This document shows, piece after piece, positions 1-12,900 of a DNA stretch of 64,000 nucleotides. The position numbers and the translations under genes were made by a program. Below the pieces are notes generated by a model, which did no database searches, was not told the DNA's origin, and worked only from the letters and a program-made list of their open reading frames with translations. The stretch covers positions 963,554 through 1,027,553 of the forward strand of contig VWZW01006244.1 of assembly GCA_013397115.1 (NCBI GenBank), given 5' to 3'. The DNA comes from Edolisoma coerulescens (Eukaryota > Chordata > Aves > Passeriformes > Campephagidae). Position 1 is the first letter of the stretch; every line of letters starts with the position of its first letter.

Positions 1-661
1 TTCTTCACTTTGTCCTTATGGATAAATGCATCCTCTGCTTCTGTGGAGTGGGAGAAGTAATTTTAAAATCCCACATAATTTGATACTGTCCAAAGTGATC
101 AAACCCAAACAAAAACATGACAACTGCCACATCTCTGGTCATTTTTAATGCTCAGACAGGATGTGGACTTTTGGCCTGCCTGAGGACAACACATCAGCCA
201 TTTCTGAGAAAAAGGATCCAGTGCCTCAGGATTTCAGCTTCTTCCCATCTCCACAAGAAATCCATTTCTCTGTTCCATAATGTAATGGACAAATAAATAC
301 CAAATCTCATTTGCCACTGGTACCCAAATGGAAGCCTTGCTCATTCTAGACCTGTTTTCCTACTTCTTCCAGACTTATTTTCCTACACATCTGGGAGACG
401 ACCCTACCTTTATCCCTATAAATGACAATGGAATGGAAACTTGTCCATCTTTTCATTATTGGGAAATCAGAAAACACCAAGGAGCACTGAGTGGGATTCA
501 TCCCATGGATGAAGATGTCCAGCTGTTGGCATCAATGTGACGGTGGATGGGTGGTGCACTATTCAATGAAGGTTTAGGTTGCACAGACCCTGGAGCTCAG
601 AGTGTGGTACCTTTTTCTGTAGTAAGGGACCTTTCTGTGATGAGAATGAACAATCTCCCAC
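1..661 (-). other. OBSCN intron downstream of Ig10 exon
   Basis: Intronic sequence. I see no further Ig-type exon on the minus strand and no recognisable repeat. Confidence 0.8.
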
Positions 662-937
662 CTGTAATGACGATCCTGAAGGTCAGTTTTTGGCCAGCAG
701 CTTCACAGGTGTACTCCCCAGCATCTTTCTTCTCCACCTGACCCACCACCAGACGACGCGATTTGCCCTCGGACTCCACCTTGAACTTCCTGCTGGAGGT
801 GATGAGTTTCCCATCCTTGTACCACTTCACCTCCGTCTTCTCCTGGGCCACCTCGCAGCTCAGCGTGGCATTTTCTGATAGTGCAGCTTTCACCTCTTTC
901 TGCACCTTCTCCTTGTTTGTAAACACAACCTCTGTCT
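662..937 (-). CDS. OBSCN: OBSCN Ig10 exon, first of the highly repeated Ig type
   Basis: 276 nt, phase 1-1. Starts E-T-E-V-V-F-T-N-K-E and carries ATLSCEVAQEKTEVKWYKDG followed by DAGEYTCEAAGQKLTF. This is the signature of the long tandem Ig array that begins in human with E-P-K-V-V-F-A-K-E. The acceptor is TTTCCTTACAG and the donor is GTGGGA. No further exon is visible in 1-661, so the next one lies off the left edge. Confidence 0.95.
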
Positions 938-3900
938 CTGTAAGGAAACCCCAACAGTCACACAGAGCATTTTGCAGTCATTGTCTCTGGTCTTTAATCA
1001 AGTTCCTCCTATTTCACTGTACTTGCCCCTGACAGGAAATATCATGATGGGCCATTAGTGCAAGAAAGCACCTTCATCTCTATCTTGCTAAGAGGTGAAT
1101 AGGAATGGGAATTTCGTGGGAATTGTGGGGTAATGTTAAAAACTCACAGTTTTAGCACAGATCTGAATGTAGGACTTAAGAGCACCAATATGCATTGCCT
1201 GAACCCTCCTCCCTCTTCTCTCTTTTTCTTTCCCTGTGTCTCTCCAAGCTTCCAGTGAATCAGAAGGGAACAACCCTCATATCCTCATATCCAGGAACTA
1301 TTGCTCTTTTTCTGCCTATTTGGGACAATTCCATCATTCTCTGTCTTAGCATGGAATCATGGAATGGTTTGCATTTGAAGGGACCATAAGGATCATCCAC
1401 TTGCAACCCCCTGCCATGGACAGGGACAACTTCCACCAGACCAGATTGCTCCAAACCCCATCCAACCCGCCCTTGAACACTTCCAGGGATGGGATCTAAC
1501 CAGAGCTCTTCAAACACCTCCCCCTTCCCCTTTATCCATCCCTCTGCTATGGCCTCACACTATGTTCGTGTGGGAATTTTTCTGCAGACACATAAGCTAA
1601 TTGTGAGAGGAGAAGGAATTTTCATCCTTCCCTATCTTTTTTTTTTTTTTTTTGTGGTCGCAACCAGTCATGGATGCAGAACTGTGTGTATCAAATATTG
1701 TTATGAAAGCTACCCAAAAAATCAAATATTATGGCTGAGATCTTTCACCCTGGCGAGATCGTGAGACGATCCTCTGGATGCAAGACACCACTCAAAATGG
1801 AATTCTCCTTTACCTTTGGAATTCCTGGCATTTTCTCACCTCTGACTTTGACTTGGAATGTTGTTTTGTCGTCCTTCGTTTCACAGGTGTAGCTGCCTTG
1901 GTCTTGCTGTGTCACCTTCTTGATGATGAGCTTGCGTTGTGTCCCCTGGGAGACGATTGTTGTCCTCTGGTCCTGCTTCACCTCAGTCTGATCCTTCCTC
2001 CACACCACGGCCCCGCCCGCAGCTGACACCTCACACACCAGCTCCAGGCTTTCAGAAGGACTGACTGATACTTCTGGTGTCATTTTGGGCTTGTTGACAA
2101 AAGTAACAGCTTCATCTGGAGTGGAGAAAAGAAAAGTTTATGCCTTGATGCAGGTATATCAGCACAAAGTTAGGATACAGTAATTATTGATCATTATTTC
2201 ATTATTGCACACAGTTGATGCCTCTCTGACAGATGGTGCAAACCCCTCTGATCTTCAGATAATTGCTCTCAGTTACAATGAAATCCCCTTCATCTGCCCT
2301 ACATCCTCCTGGATCCTTTAAATCAAGCTGAGACACCCTCACGTTGCTCACACTTTATTTACCACTCCTTGATTCCCATGTCAGGCAAGCTCTGGGGGAT
2401 ATATATTGATGTCTGAGGACACAAACAGCTTTGAAAAGACCTGGGAAGTCTCAGAAAATCTAGTTAGAAGTGATGAGGAGCCTTTTTTAAATGTTTCTGA
2501 GCCTATTCCTGCAGCTCCTAGTTCATAGTATCAGTCCTACTGGAATAATTCTTCTCCAGGCCAGGGCACATATGGGATAATCTCATTGATGAAATATTCT
2601 CCAACTTCACGTTAGGAAAAAGCTCTGAGCAACCTGGTCTAGTGGAAGGCGTCCCTGCCCATGGCAGGGAGTTAGAAGGAGATGGTTTTTAAGGGCCTTT
2701 CCAACTCAAACCATTCCATGTTTCTATGAATATAGGAGTCAATAATCTCCTATCTTTTGGCTGAAACTGATCTTCCTGGTACAGAACTCAGAACTGCTCA
2801 CACAGCTCAGTTGAGGCTCCTGCATAGATTGCTCAGCTCAAACCCAGCTCAGATACAGGCTGTGAAAACACATACAGCATATTTGTCAGGTAGGCAGCAA
2901 TAATACCGCATTTTTATCAATTAAGACTCTTTGCAAGTGTCTTTGTAAAGGTAAGAGTGAAGGCAATGAATTGAAGACAGAGATTTTGATGTAAATTGTG
3001 AGCAAAACTACTCAACACAGCCTGTCCCTAAGCTAAGGAGCAACATTTGATGGGCACGTCAGGTATTTCAGAGCCTTCGTTCCATCAGGGCAGCCCTGGC
3101 CTGAAGAGCAGGCTGAGGGCTGTCACTCAGAGCCAAGCTCAGCTCAGTATTGCATTTCTTTCAGCAGCAACTGTTGCTTTCAGTCACGAGTGTCCCAAGG
3201 ACAATTGCCATGTCAGGCAAGTATTTCATTAAAATTTGCCTTCATTAGGACTGACCTATTCTTCAACAATTAGCTGACCAAAGGAGGATAGTCCTTCCAG
3301 AATACTGCTGTTCAGGGTTATTGGGGTATCTAATTACCATCAAGGCAGATTGATTCCCTGCCCTGAGACCTGGGTGTGCAGTGCTGCTTCTCAGCACTCT
3401 GGAAAATTTTTATGGTGACACATGAAACAAGGAGGAAGCTGCCCTGGCTAAGGTGTTGTTAACAGGTTGTAACCTAGTCCTTGCTCACGAGAGGGTTTGG
3501 GGGGATGGGACATTACAAAGGGTAATGGCTTCAAACTGACAGAGGGCGGGGTTAAGTAGGATATTGGGAAGGAATTCCTCCCTATGAGGGTGGTGAGGCC
3601 CTGGCACAGGTTGCCCAGAGAAGCTGGGGCTGCCCTGGCCCTGGAAGTGTCCAAGACCAGGCTGGACAGGGCTTGAAGCAACCTGAGATAGTGGAAGGTG
3701 TCCCAGCCCATGGCAGGGGGTGGCACTGGATGATCTTTAAGGTCCCTTCCAAGCCAATCCTTTCTGAGATTCTCTGATTTAGCAGACATCGGTTTTCTTT
3801 GCCTGAGCCATGTGATGTTTTATCACAGGAGTTACAGGTGAGATTCATCCAACCTGCCCACGGCCAGCAAAAAGTTAATACCCAGCTCAGGCAATCCTCT

Positions 3901-6900
3901 GTACCTGGTGCTCAGAAAAAGGCACAAGCAGAACAGCTTTAAAATCCGTCTTAGCTCTAATCAGACAGTATAAATCAGATTGCACAAATTGCCTTTTGAG
4001 GGGTCTGTTTGGGCAAAGCCTGGTTGGCTCTTTCAGACCAGTTTTTCAATGGGTAAAGTCAGGGACTGGGAATTCCACTCCAAGAGAAATTGCATAATGT
4101 TGGATTCTCAGAAGAGCACTGGAGGTGAGATGCGGAGCGAATACCTGAGCAAACACCAGCTGGAAGCTGGCAGCAATCCCTCCAGCTCAGTAAATCCTGC
4201 AGCAATCCCTCAAGACAAGTGCTGTCCTAAATTAATCAGCTTTGCTGAGTCTTTCATTAGCTCATGGACAGCATCACAGTAACCTGGATAATTCTCTTAC
4301 AGGTCACAAGCACTCAGCTGTGACTTCTCTTGAATTGCATTGTACTGCAGACAGGCCAGGAGAAGCTTTCAGAGGAGTTTCAATCTTAAATTTAGGACCA
4401 GGTTAAAAATTAGTCTCCAGGCACAAGCCAGAAAACCCCATTTAGAAGAGAAGTTCCCACAAACACACAACTCGAATCAGCTGAATTTCGCAGATATTGA
4501 ATTTCACAGATGAATTCTTGTGTCATTTTATACTCTGGCTCCATCCTGGGCTGGAATGCAGTGGTGACAAGCATTTCTCTTCTGGGCTTGACCTGACAAC
4601 CACGTGCCTTGTGTGATGGGCACGTGACACGGACTGACAGAGTCGCTTACAGTATCACAGGGAGTGATCTCTGAGATCACAGCGGCCTTTGGGAATAGCA
4701 GGAGATGTTTAACTCTCAAAATCAGGACTTAAACTTGTCAAAGGAGTGCACACGGCTTTCACAGCAAGACTTTGAACCCCTGACTGAGGTGGTCCTAAGA
4801 TAAGACACAGCTGAGCTAAAAGAATAAAGGCCAGATGTGGCTGCCAGCTGTTCAGCCAGAATCACGTTTGGGTTGTGCTCCAGCCCTAGAAAAAGCTTAA
4901 GCTGGCTCAAATAAATCACAGCATCATTGTATTATTTGCCCATACTCTGGGTTTGCACCAGGATCACAACAAGGGTCAGAATCTCTGGAAGAGTTGTGTA
5001 ACCTTGGCCCAAAAATCTGTTAATTTATAAGGTAGGACAAACCTAAAGAATAAAATCCCGAGTTTCTCACACAGTCTCTGATCCCATACTTGCAGCACAA
5101 ACTTACCTGAGACTTTTAAATCAAAAGTAAGAGTGTCATCCCCGATTTTGCAGATGTACGTTCCTTCATCTTCTTTCCTCACAGCCGAAGCCACAAGCTT
5201 GTGCAGTTTTCCTTTGTCTTCCATGGTGAATTTCTTGCTGGCTGAGATTTCCTTCCCATCTTTGTACCACTTCACCATGATGTTGGCCTCGGAGGTCTCG
5301 GACACAAACTCAGCCTGTTTCCCAGCGACGGCCTTGATAACTCCTCCAGTTTTCTCTTTGTTTATGAAGTTTGCAAGGGCTGAAACAAAACACGGACACA
5401 GCTCTGGTAAGGAATTCTGTGCACAGCAATACAAATGTACATTTACATCTACCTTAGGTACTCATTTATCATAACACCAAATCTACTTATTTAATTATGG
5501 ATCTAATTGCTAGATTCCAAAGCAGAAGCAGACAAAATTTCCAACCATATTCCTGATTATCCCGTGTCCAAAAAGCAGAGTACAGAGACAGCACAAGAGG
5601 CTGAGTCAAGGAGAGGGAGCCCCAGGAAACAGAGCTTTAAAATAATATTTTGAAGAGAGGTGAGGAAAGAAATAAACTGGAGGGAAAGCCATGAAGGTTA
5701 TTCAATCATTGTGTTGTAACCACCTGGCAAATAAATTGACTCTAGAAGAGGTTAAAATGTAATCTAGATAAATTAAATTACATAAAATTAAAAATCTATA
5801 TGGATATCTCATAGGACTGAAATTGAAAGAAATTTATTCCTGGGAATTAATTGGAGCATAGAAAATAAACAATAAATCTGGCATCATATTAACATGGAGT
5901 GAAATAATTGAGTCACCAATTGCCTCAAAGCAAACAATTCAAACCCCCACCAATATCCAAGCTAAAAATGTGACCCTGAAACCACAGTTCCATCGGACTT
6001 TGGATAATGGAATTAAATTTTAAACATCTTTTTAACATATGATTTTAAAACAATGAGGGAAGGGGAAGGGGCCACTGCTAAGACATTTCTTCACCAGCAT
6101 TACTGAAACTCAGCCCACAGGTTCAAAGTTTTGGGAGGAAGAAGAGGCAGGAGAGTTCATTCATTCACCTTTCCCTTCCTCAGAAAACCAGAGCAAAAAA
6201 TACAACCAGAGCAGCCCGAAGGAGACGTCTCAGATGTTCCTTGTCACCACAGGAGGTCATGAGTCAGAGGGTGCCCGGTGCGTGGGGCTCAGGGACTGCA
6301 GTGACAAATGGCAAGTGCATTTCTGGCTGCTGTGGGCAGGAGGCCCAGGCAGTGACACGGTGGCCATGGCTCGGCACAGTGGCCCCTGGGCAGCCACCTG
6401 ATGCCCACGTGCCATTTCCAGCTGACCTGCTCCTCAAATGATTCCCCAGCTCCCTGTGGCTGATAAAAGGTGTCGATGATGGAAGGCAAAATGTTGATAC
6501 AGCATTTTTGAGGCTCACCCCACAAGGATGAGAGGTACCAAAGGTGATTCTGCAGGAATCAAGCTGTAAACAGCAGACTTTAAATCACAGCTTGTCAACG
6601 CAGATTTTAAAATAATGACATTGATTACTTGTTTGATAGTCACACTACAGTGAAAAAACACATGGAATCATCCAGCAAGTAATTCAATTAAATGTGTGGG
6701 TAGAACTGTCAGCATGAAAAATGATGCTAAAGAAGCAGAGCAAGAGAGAAAAAATCAAAATTAAGACAGAAATTCCCCTCTATAAAGATTTAGTCACATT
6801 TTAAATTTGTTTTTCAGCTCTCTCAAGTTCATTTTTTGAAACAACCAAACAAGTTGTCAAATGTGAAAAAACCCACGATATTCTAAGGCTTTGTTGTTTC

Positions 6901-9900
6901 TACAGGCCAAGGAGGGTGAGATGCCAGCAGAACATGATGATGAAGCACCTCAGACTTACTCTGTGTATCAAGTGTGTGATCATGGCTGGGAGGAAGGTGA
7001 GGGCAAGTTGTGGGACAGAACGTGGAAATCAAATGGCTTTACTGAGTGAACTTGCCAGTTCAAAGAAAAATAGCTGCTGAAATCACCCCAATCTTGTTGG
7101 GAAAAATACAAAGTTTAAAATTTTTATATAACTTTAGTCAAGGGTTTTGTTCACCTTTGCCCTGGGGAAAGGAACTGAAGTTTCTTTTCAAATGAGTGTT
7201 TCACCACTCGAGGCCTGATAGCTGAATGCCTCAGCAGACTGGGGGTAGCACAGAAAATACACAAAAGATAATGACCATTAATGACCATTAATGAATATCA
7301 ACTCCAGACATCACCCCTCGCATGGTCGGAGACACCTGGTCTGGGAAAAGATCAATAAGAGAACAAAGAATGAGAACCTAATTAACATCAAAGGCAAAGG
7401 GATCAATAACCAATAGGAAACCAAATACTAAGAACTGCCTAACTTGAGACCAATGAACATTGAACCAACGAATTTCTGTGGGTTTTGACTGTATGTGAAA
7501 ATTCTAGTGAAGATCATGTGTGATGGAATGATTTTGTCTGCACGCCCTGGGCGATGTGTGGATGAAGTGATTTCTGTTGCACATCCTGGCCAGAATAAAG
7601 TAATGCCTTGATTCCCTAACACTAAAAAATGTTGGAGAGTTTTTGCTTTTCCCAGAGTTTTGGTGACAGTCTGACAACAGGCTGGACTGGCCTGGAGTGG
7701 GGCTGTGTGCTCTGAACCTCAACAGACATCTGATGATCCACATGAGGAACAGTCTGGGGATACACTGGGGGTTTTAGGCAAAACCTGGTGCCCTTCAAGG
7801 CAGAGCCAACCTTACTCCAGTTCATCAAATCTTGCACAGATGGGAAGGTTTGCAAAAAGGAGGCTTAATGCTGTTGGTTTCAGGGTAAAGGTAGAGACTG
7901 TCATGAAAGGAAGAACAGCTAAAAAAATTGGGCAGCTGTAAAACAGTGCTGGTTCAAGAAATATCAAAACAAAATGCCTTCTTGCTGTTTTTTCTACACA
8001 TCTGAAGACCTTGCAAACATGAAGGGTTTAAGCCATCCAGTGTGCCCTGGAAAGGTCTGTTCTTGTCCACCACAGTATTGACAGAAAAGAACAAAAAATC
8101 CTCAAACAAACAAACAAACAAACCAACCACAAGACCACCAGAAAAAAAACCCCAAACCCACAAAAAACCCAACAAAAACAACTACAAAAACCCTCCAACA
8201 AAATAAAACAAAAAAAAACCAAAACAAAACACCAAATCCCACAATGCCAAGATGATCTTGTGCCATCAGAACCTTAATCAGAGCTGAACTCTCTCTTCAG
8301 TGACTTGTCTGATGTCACACAGCAAGTGTGGGGCAGACACAGGATCCTGTGTCACGTCCTGCCCCTGGGGCTGGATTTCTTCATCTCAAGAGCACTCTTC
8401 CCTACCCACCACTCGCCCTCATGAAATTACACCAAATTCCCTGGAATATCAGGATCCCAGCTGGAGTGAAAGCACAGCTTTTACCACCGTGCCAGTGCCA
8501 GCTCCTGTATTCACTGCCCACTTCTGCTGTGGGACCACAGACATTCAAGGCTGGATATTGATGGGCAATTGCCAGACTCCCTCTGGAACACTCCCTTTGT
8601 GTGCCTTGATGGCTCCATGAGTTTAGGGCAGGAACACCACTAGCGCAGAGCAGCCCAGGCAGTCACATACCTTTCACTGAGAGCTGATAAACCATTTTAT
8701 CTCCTTCACAGACACACTCATAAACTCCAGCATCCTCCTCGGCAGTGCTGCGGATTTTCAGGATGCGCCTCTTCCCCACAGTTTGGAGCTCGTATTTTTC
8801 ACTGGCCTTGAGCTCCTTCCCATCTTTCAGCCACCTCACAGTGCCCTCTGTGTCTGAAAGCTCAGCCTGGAGTTTGGCTTCCTCCCGCAGCCGAGCGGAG
8901 ACTTTTTCTATGTCTTTGCTCTTCTTGATGAATCTCACTGCAGCTCCTGCAGGGACAAGAGGCTTTGTTATTTCAAGTTATATTGAGACAACTTATCCCT
9001 GATACAGGTCTGCTGTAGACTGAGAGATCTCTGAAGGTATTAGATCCTGCTCCTGTCCTCACACTCCTGTCAATATTGAGTGGTTTCATCCAGTTCAGAA
9101 AACTGGATTTGTTTTTATTGCCAGAGTCACCAAGTAAAAAAAACCAACACACTTTCTTCTACTGAGAAATAATAGTCTACACATGCTTCTGCAGAGATCT
9201 TCTCCCAAAGCCAAACACATCCTTCCAGAATAAGGGATTCATTATGAATTCATTATGTTTTGCCTTGCAATGTGGTAGGTACAGATTTTAGTGTCATTTC
9301 ATAGAGGAAAACTTGTTCATAAATCAAGCTCCAGGATACCAACTTGTATATCCCACACACAGTGGACTAAAAAGGCTTCAAGAAAAGCTGTGTTAGTAAT
9401 TAATGCTCCTCTACTTTTGAAAGGTTATTGCAATCAAAGAGACTGGTCAGACCTGGAGTTGAAATTAAGGTGAATTAGTGGCAGATTTGGTGACAGAATC
9501 CACTGACAGATGGTTGTGAATTTGACAGAAGTTCGTGAGCTGATGTGAAGCAATCTAGCTCAGATACCATCAGCTGGCCAGATCAGCTCACTCTGACCTA
9601 TCATGTGAGGTCATAACCAGGACACACATTCATCACATGACACAATTTCAGATGCTTCCCAGAGACCAAGGAAAGCCTCCAGCCCCAGCTTTAATCCTCA
9701 GGTCCCAGCAACCACCCCTTGACTGGGAGAAGAAAGGACAGCGATGACAATAAATACCTTTCACTCTCATTTTGGTGCTGGTCTCAACGTTACTGGCAAC
9801 AAATTTCACTTCTGCCCCATCATCTTTCTTGGTGACGTTCTTTATGACCAGGGTGTGAGTGGTTTGGGTTCTGTTAATGATGTAGGTCTCACTTTCTTGT

Positions 9901-12900
9901 AAGGCTTTGCCATTCAGGTACCAAGTGCCGGAACATGTCTTGGTAAGATCGACAGTGAACAGGGCATCCCCTCCAGGTGCAACTTCAGCTGTGGTCAGGG
10001 GGTTTTTCACAGCCAGGACAGGTTCTAGGGAAGAACAACGTGTCTCTGAGAACAAGACTGTCATGCTGGAGGATACTTCATCTTAAAAACCAAATTGTCA
10101 GGGTAAACAAGACGTGAGAACAAATTCATGAAGTCTTATACAATTCTCGTGCACTGAAGGAAATGCATGGTTTCTAAAGGATTTGTTTCCTTCAGCTGCA
10201 GGTAACTGACCTCTGGAGTCCTGTTATGGCAGGTCAAGAACAACAGGCGTATTTTACTGACTTTTCAAATCCCTAAAACATATGAAGACATAAGCCAAGA
10301 AGACCCAGGTCCCCCTACAAGTGTGCTATTTATTGAATAGCCTATATTATTCTTAGATTTCCAAAGGAGGGACTTCTAGATATCCCTACGAGTCAGTTCT
10401 AGATATTCTAGGGCAACACAGGCATGTTTAGCCAATGAGGGACAAAGGTGACACAATCACAAGACACAGTATGATCAAAGTTTGTGTGGGTCTTCAAAAT
10501 CTGTACAGATTTTTTCTAGTGCAGGGATTCAAAGGAAGAAGAAATCCCATTGCACCCAATGGGGCACATTGGCACCCTAGAAATAAAGCAAAACCCCTCT
10601 AATTTTCCTAGAAACTTTAAGATTAAAGAGAGACTGTCTAGAACTTGGTTTTCATGATGGTATGATCACCCATAAATATTCTCTAGGTGGAAGATGGATA
10701 CCTCACGCCTATATATTGAAAATTATATCATAAGGCCATCTCCATTTTTCTTTTCATTGCAGGTGTGGAAGAAACATTTACAGGTTTAAGGTCCATGGCA
10801 GGGAGCTCTGCCTCTCCCACAGCCTGATGAGGGATATTGGAACATAAACACACCCACAGCTCTACCACAGAAACCCAACCACCATCACTGGAGTGGTTTT
10901 GGACCTTTTCCTTCATCCCTTTGGTGAAGGTCAGTGGTTGACATGAAGGAGGAGAACCAGCAGTGAAGGGAAGGAGGATTTTCTGGGCCTTTGCTCCATC
11001 CTCAAAGTCATGGGAAACGTTTTCAAAGCACCCACGTGTCCGATCACCCCATTTTGTGCCAGTTTTGTGCTCACCAAGGTGCAAGCTCCCAGGGAATTCC
11101 AGGTAGGGGCTCTGTCCGTAGGTGTTGACCGCAGACACTCTGAACTGGTAGTCAGCCTCTTCAGACAGGTTGCTCACCGTGAGCTCGGGGACGGGGACGT
11201 GGGACTCGTGGCACCTCACCCAGGTGAAGCCGGTGAGTTTCTTGCACTCCACGATGTATCCATCGACTGGAATGGGCCGGTCCATCCTCGGAGGGGACCA
11301 TGCCAGTGTCACTGAGGTTTCTGTTTTATTTTTCACCACAGGGTCAGCTGGGGGTTGGGTGGGAGGTTTTTTGGGAGCTGCACAAGGGAAAGAAACAAAG
11401 TAAAACAGAGCAATAAGTTCATGTCAGAGTGGAAAAGCTGAAATAGCTCACGCTGGACTAAAACCTCCATAAAACACTGATGTGAGGTGGAAAAGCAAGA
11501 GAATGCATGGAAGATGCTTTTGGGGCTGCTTTACACAAAGATCGCGGAATCATTATCATCCCAGATCAAGTCCAAACTTTAATGTTCAATACTTGTATTG
11601 CACAGCTAAATAGATGTGATTTCTACACAATATTTAAACTGTCAACACAGTCAGAGAGTCTTCAACAAACATTTTGTAGGCTTAAATCTTCAGTGCTGGA
11701 TGCAGACCCACACTACTGTCCTACACAGCTCTTGGGCAAAGCAGACTAACACACAGCTTCTTATTTTCACTCAGAAGATGGGTAAAAACACCAGCAAAGT
11801 TTGTTCAAATCTTTTGAGAGTTATGGAGAGCTTGGCTTGTTACACAGGCTTGGATGTTCTCTGCAGCTTCTTTCATCTGGGTATCTGTCCTGCTCCTGAA
11901 TTTTATGTTACCCCCACCCGGAAGCTGTGTTGTAACTTTGTCTCCCAAGAGTGATATCATTTGGGATCTTTGTTGTACTAACTTATGCAGATCCAGCTTT
12001 GCACCTGGGGAATTAACTTCAAAAGGAAATGACAAAGAAATATCCTCACCATGAGACCCTACTATTGAGGAGGTGTTGCTATTTTACAGTACCTGAGGCC
12101 ACAAACTTATTCCTGCAGGTATATGTATAATGAATATTTATTTTCACCCTTTCATTCCTCTTGGACCTTTTAGAGAAGGGTCAAGTCCCACCAGGATTAT
12201 TCACTACGTGCTGCCACTGAAATGGTCAAGAGGAATTACCTGATGTGCTCTAGTTACAGCTCTTCTGACATGGCACAGGATTCATTTCGTTTAATTTTGG
12301 CTGTCTGAAAGGTGTCTGGGTTAACTCAGTCAACCAGACTCCAGCTGTGATCCCAAGAACAGCACACTCAGGAGCAATTAATCCAACTTAAAGAAGGTGT
12401 GGGAGATGGGTGGAACAATCACACGTTGCACACACTCAAGTATTCCTGACTGTAGATGGAGTTTGTTGATGAGCCTAAACTAAAAACTGAGTCTGGGGAC
12501 AACTGATCTCCTTTCTGCCTCAGTTTACCCATCTTTAAAATGGGCATGGCAACAATGCAAGATGACAAATAATACACAAACATTGCCTGTGTATTATAAA
12601 TGGTATGAGAACAGCCACCAGCAATCTCACCCAGCTAATTGAAAAAGATGTGGACATAGTACACAGGATTCTCCAAGCAGTAAATCCGATATGCACAAAG
12701 TGTAAAAATAGGAAATCTCAACGCGATACGCTTTTCCTTCCTTACATAAATAGACACAGAAGTGTTTTGGGGTGCACAGTTACCAGCCTGTCAGTAACTG
12801 CTGGTCACAGATAGATGTCAAAGGTCCCATTAGGGTAACATTAAGCTGAACGCTAAGCCCTGGAATGAGATCTCTTGACCTTGCCACCAGAAATGGTAAT

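Larger units (their letters stand above)
2116..5106 (-). other. OBSCN intron between Ig8 and Ig9 exons
   Basis: About 3 kb with two plus-oriented CR1 fragments (near 2630 and 3460-3785). No other exon-like frame found. Confidence 0.85.
5380..8670 (-). other. OBSCN intron between Ig7 and Ig8 exons
   Basis: About 3.3 kb. Holds an LTR-like element (about 7243-7668) and an A/C-rich low-complexity tract (8094-8235). The part from 5500 to 6150 is AT-rich with nothing recognised. Confidence 0.85.

Noticed and set aside
7269..7294. Two tandem copies of a 13-nt unit ATTAATGACC-type, looked at as a possible repeat array
   Set aside because: Only about two copies are present, inside or beside an LTR-like element. 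Not an array and not CRISPR.
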